Assembly: GCF_029960645.1 (NCBI RefSeq) | Contig: NZ_JASBQY010000002.1 | Location: 62,001 to 126,000 of the forward strand | DNA: 64,000 bases | Reading direction: 5' to 3' | Source: Arthrobacter sp. AL12 | GTDB taxonomy: Bacteria > Actinomycetota > Actinomycetes > Actinomycetales > Micrococcaceae | In this document: piece after piece, positions 61,077 to 64,000 of the stretch | Position numbering within the stretch: the stretch's first letter is position 1 | Layout of the letters: the number at the start of each line of letters is the position of its first letter | Notes under the pieces: generated by a model | What the model was told of the DNA's origin: nothing | Database searches by the model: none | Seen by the model: only the letters and a program-made list of their open reading frames with translations | Made by a program: the position numbers and the translations under genes

Positions 61077-61943
61077 ATGAATAAACCAATTGTCGTCGGT
61101 TTCAACGCATCAGCCGGCAGTGAGGCCGCGCTGACGTGGGCCCTCCAACGGGCAGGCGGCTACAAGCTTCCGGTCACCATCATCCATGCCGTGGACGACC
61201 GCTGGATGTCCCCGGATTTCCAGTACCACGAGCTGATCAGGCAATCGGGCATGGACCTGCTCCAGAAGGCGCAGGCCAGCGCCGCCGAGCAGGCGCCGGA
61301 CGTGAAGGTGGACATCCAGTTACGTCATGGCAGCGGCGGATCGGTCCTGCGCGAAGTGTCGAAGGAAGCATCCATCGTGGTCGTCGGCGAGCACGACAGG
61401 CACTGGATGGACGGCGGTCCGCTGACGGACCGTGCCCTGCAGATCGTCTCCGCCTCGGAAATCCCGGCGGCGGTGATCCCGTTGAAGCGCGGGAGTGACC
61501 ACGGCGTTGTGGTCGGCGTGGACGGCTCCGAAGAATCCCTGCAGGCAGTGGACTTCGCCGCGGCGGAAGCAGACCGTGGAGGCGACGAGCTAACGGTAGT
61601 CCTCGCCTTCCGGCGGCCCGGCCGCTGGATCGAGAGCCAGTTGCCGAAAAGCGGACTCGCCGAGACCCTCCTCGAGGAGGACCGGATCGTCCTGGCCGAA
61701 TCCGTGGCCGGACTAGGCGATAAGTATCCGGACCTCGTCGTCCACCAGAAGCTCGAGACCGATACCGAACCCGCCAAGGCACTGGTCGAAGCGGCCAAGG
61801 ACGCCCGGCTCCTCGTGATCGGCAGCCGCGGACGCGGCGGCTTCTCCCGGATGGTCCTCGGGTCCACAGCGCACGCCGTACTGCTCAACCTGCCGTGCCC
61901 AACCATCGTCACCCGGTTGCACAAGGTCAAGCACAAGGACTGA
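61077..61943 (+). CDS. Universal stress protein, two Usp domains
   Basis: 288 residues with AGCAGGAG upstream. Two Usp repeats: IVVGFNASAGSEAALTWALQ (1-140) and VVVGVDGSEESLQAVDFAAA (145-285). The second keeps the ATP loop IGSRGRGGFSRMVLGSTAHA (GxxGx9GS); in the first it is altered (VVVGEHDRHWMDGGPLTDRA). Tandem Usp proteins of this kind are DosR targets in mycobacteria, and a DosR-like box lies upstream. Likely contributes to dormancy or stress survival. Confidence 0.92.
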   Translation: MNKPIVVGFNASAGSEAALTWALQRAGGYKLPVTIIHAVDDRWMSPDFQYHELIRQSGMDLLQKAQASAAEQAPDVKVDIQLRHGSGGSVLREVSKEASIVVVGEHDRHWMDGGPLTDRALQIVSASEIPAAVIPLKRGSDHGVVVGVDGSEESLQAVDFAAAEADRGGDELTVVLAFRRPGRWIESQLPKSGLAETLLEEDRIVLAESVAGLGDKYPDLVVHQKLETDTEPAKALVEAAKDARLLVIGSRGRGGFSRMVLGSTAHAVLLNLPCPTIVTRLHKVKHKD

Positions 61944-62044
61944 GCGGCAGAGGAATAAGGCCCGCAGGACAGTCCTCTTTAGCGAGGGGGCTGGCCTGCG
62001 GCGCGACCCTTGAGCCTGCCCGGGACGGATGCGAGGACGATGCC

Positions 62045-62728
62045 GTGGAGCCCATCTTGGATTTTGTCGGTCACTTCTGGTGGCTCATCTTCCCCCTGAG
62101 CGGCCTGTTCGGCGGCTGGGCCCGTTCCTGGTCCAAAGCCAGCGAACAACGGCACCGGCGACGGGTCGAGCTCTATAAGCTCCGGAACCATGCAACCGAA
62201 CTGGAAGAGGCCGGCCGGTCCCAGGTCCGGCAGCTCATGGACGGCCACGACGCCGTCAACGGCCGCTGGCTCGACTACGAGCTTGACGTCGGGAAACTCA
62301 TCGACTTCCCGGTCATGACCGATCTGCGCGAACCCTTGACCGTGGCGTTCCTGCGGGCCAAGCGGACGGCCGACAGCCTGCGGCCGGGAGCGCCGGAGGA
62401 CGTCACGACGGCGGCCCGGCTGGGGGAGTACCGCGAGGCCGTTCACAGCTTCGAACTGGCTTTCGACATTGCGGAGCGGGAAGCCCGGCGGATCAAGGAC
62501 AGCAAGTTCACCGGACCGGAGCGGGATCGCCTCGCCACGGCGCGCAAACTGCTGCGGATCGCTTCGGATGGTGCCGCGACACCCGCGGAGCGGCAAACCG
62601 CGTACAAGCGTGCGCGGCACGAACTGGACGGGCTTATTGTGCTGCCGGACGCGACGCTCGCCGCGCTTGAGCAGACGGTCGCCGGAATGATCGGTGCGGG
62701 CGGAAAACCCGATGTCCACCAGGGCTGA
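62045..62728 (+). CDS. Membrane-anchored unknown protein
   Basis: 227 residues from GTG at 62045 (VEPILDFVGHFWWLIFPLSG); GAGGA about 7 bp upstream fixes it. One N-terminal membrane helix (GHFWWLIFPLSGLFGGWA), then a long alpha-helical, charged cytoplasmic part (SEQRHRRRVELYKLRNHATE, YREAVHSFELAFDIAEREAR). No family recognised; a TM-plus-coiled-coil architecture. It follows the universal stress protein by 101 bp on the same strand. Confidence 0.7.
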   Translation: MEPILDFVGHFWWLIFPLSGLFGGWARSWSKASEQRHRRRVELYKLRNHATELEEAGRSQVRQLMDGHDAVNGRWLDYELDVGKLIDFPVMTDLREPLTVAFLRAKRTADSLRPGAPEDVTTAARLGEYREAVHSFELAFDIAEREARRIKDSKFTGPERDRLATARKLLRIASDGAATPAERQTAYKRARHELDGLIVLPDATLAALEQTVAGMIGAGGKPDVHQG

Positions 62729-62925
62729 CGGCAGCGGGCACATGTGCGCAGACCCCCGGGGAAGCGCCCTTTCAGGTCGTTTTGCACTGCTCCCTTTCCC
62801 CCGTACGATTTAGGACGTCGAGCTACTTTGCTGAACGCTGCACTCCCTCCCGGTAAATCGTGGATGAATCGTGCGGCAACGGGGAATGGAACTTCTGACC
62901 GTCGACTCTGCAGATTGGGCAACAG

Positions 62926-64000
62926 GTGGAAATCACCATCATGGTGGCGCTGGTAATAACGCTGGCGCTTTTTTTTGACTTCACCAATGGATTTCATGAC
63001 ACGGCCAATGCGATGGCCACGCCCATCGCGACCGGCGCCATCAAACCTAAAACGGCTGTTGCCCTTGCGGCGGTGCTGAATCTGGTGGGGGCATTCTTGT
63101 CCACGGAAGTGGCGAAGACCGTGTCGGGCGGCATCATCAGGGAAGGTTCTGACGGTATCCAGATCACGCCGGACATCATCTTTGCCGGTCTGATGGGCGC
63201 CATCCTCTGGAACATGATCACCTGGCTGAAAGGCCTTCCGTCGAGTTCCTCGCACGCACTTTTCGGCGGCCTGATCGGGGCGGCCATCGCCGGCATCGGC
63301 ATCCACTCAATCAATTTCGAAAGCCTCATGCAGAAGGTGATCCTCCCGGCAATCTTCGCGCCGATCATCGCCGGGGCAGTTGCATACCTCTGCACCAAAC
63401 TGGCCTACGCGCTGACCTCCCGCCACGACCCGGAGACCGGCAGTAAGCTCACACAGAAGCGCGGCGGCTTCCGCAACGGCCAGGTCTTCACGTCCAGCCT
63501 CGTGGCCCTGGCGCACGGCACCAACGACGCACAAAAGACCATGGGCATCATCACTCTGGTACTGATCGCCGCTGGCACCCAGGCGCCTGGTTCCGGACCG
63601 CAGTTCTGGGTCATTGCCTCCTGCGCCTTAGCCATCGCGATCGGCACGTACTCCGGCGGCTGGCGGATCATCCGCACCATGGGATCCGGGCTCACCGACG
63701 TCAAGCCCGCCCAGGGCTTCGCCGCCGAAAGCAGCACGGCGTCCGCGATCCTCGCGTCCTCGCACCTGGGCTTTGCACTGTCCACCACCCAGGTGGCCTC
63801 CGGCTCCGTGATCGGGTCGGGCATGGGCCGCCGCGGCACCACCGTCCGCTGGGGAATGGCCGGAAAGATTGCGATCGGCTGGCTCTTCACCCTCCCTGCC
63901 GCCGGGCTCGTGGGCGCCCTCACCGCCATGCTGGTGCAAACCGGCGTCGCCGGCGTTGTCATCGCCGCCGTAGCCGGAACCGGTGCGGTGCTGTACATGT
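62926..64000 (+). CDS. pit: Inorganic phosphate transporter (Pit family), 3' end outside window
   Basis: 358 codons visible, still open at the window edge. Start GTG at 62926 (VEITIMVALVITLALFFDFT); a stop 10 codons upstream limits alternatives, though the ribosome binding site is weak. Pit signatures GFHDTANAMATPIATGAIKP (first half) and ALAHGTNDAQKTMGIITLVL (second half), with LKGLPSSSSHALFGGLIGAA and STTQVASGSVIGSGMGRR. Ten or so membrane helices. Low-affinity uptake of metal-phosphate with protons. Confidence 0.92.
   Translation, partial: MEITIMVALVITLALFFDFTNGFHDTANAMATPIATGAIKPKTAVALAAVLNLVGAFLSTEVAKTVSGGIIREGSDGIQITPDIIFAGLMGAILWNMITWLKGLPSSSSHALFGGLIGAAIAGIGIHSINFESLMQKVILPAIFAPIIAGAVAYLCTKLAYALTSRHDPETGSKLTQKRGGFRNGQVFTSSLVALAHGTNDAQKTMGIITLVLIAAGTQAPGSGPQFWVIASCALAIAIGTYSGGWRIIRTMGSGLTDVKPAQGFAAESSTASAILASSHLGFALSTTQVASGSVIGSGMGRRGTTVRWGMAGKIAIGWLFTLPAAGLVGALTAMLVQTGVAGVVIAAVAGTGAVLYM

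Overview
The window is high-GC actinobacterial DNA. Gene content points to Micrococcaceae, most likely an Arthrobacter or Pseudarthrobacter relative: two DUF4193 zinc-ribbon proteins, a stand-alone LigD-type polymerase domain, a GerW-like protein, HtaA, a CYTH-CHAD protein, an actinobacterial Pit transporter and many ATGA/GTGA start-stop overlaps. This placement is inferred from families, not from a search. No rRNA, tRNA, CRISPR array, insertion sequence or prophage was seen.

Layout. 1-13 kb: the 3' end of a MalT/LuxR-type regulator, a SHOCT membrane protein, cardiolipin synthase, a frameshifted DsbA-like thiol oxidoreductase, YnfA, a DUF4193 protein, a prenyltransferase-repeat protein and a dienelactone-hydrolase-like lipoprotein. 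A TetR regulator then sits divergent from a DUF2306 membrane protein plus alcohol-dehydrogenase-like operon; two identical palindromic operators lie between them, one filling the 17-bp spacer of a recognisable promoter. 13-28 kb: housekeeping and stress genes (CYTH-CHAD, HrpB helicase, nicotinate phosphoribosyltransferase, NHEJ polymerase domain, cyclopropane synthase, pirin, a second TetR). 28.4-32 kb: two convergent, heavily decayed pseudogenes, a GH15 glucanase-like gene and a HAMP-GGDEF-EAL gene. 32-40.8 kb: second DUF4193 copy, HtaA haem-binding domain protein, HtrA-like protease, BTAD regulator, a 3' remnant of umuC, intact DinB, a Sua5/YciO protein and a nonsense-interrupted DUF5134-like gene.

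40.8-50.4 kb on the minus strand holds a compact nine-gene operon for aerobic carbon monoxide dehydrogenase: coxM, coxS, coxL (form I signature AYACSFR), an XdhC protein with a C-terminal YHS metal-binding domain, a MocA-like nucleotidyltransferase, coxD, coxE, coxG and a second XdhC protein. Almost every junction overlaps or abuts. A divergent LysR gene has a perfect inverted repeat over its own ribosome binding site. The cluster should oxidise CO to CO2 and feed electrons to the membrane quinone pool through CoxG. A DUF6457 protein and an FdhF/YdeP molybdopterin oxidoreductase follow.

54.7-62 kb is a stress-associated island: dienelactone hydrolase, TspO, acyl-CoA ligase, a beta-CASP metallo-hydrolase gene (frameshifted, 5' end missing), an erythromycin-esterase-family gene (frameshifted) and a tandem universal stress protein. 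Two DosR/DevR-like palindromes lie here, suggesting hypoxia or redox control. The window ends inside a Pit phosphate transporter.

Four single-base homopolymer frameshifts in otherwise conserved genes (4611, 58305, 58516, 60309) are either sequencing errors or recent inactivations and need read-level checking. A 15-bp-arm inverted repeat at 12.99 kb recurs in opposite orientation at 28.30 kb and looks like a dispersed intergenic repeat family.
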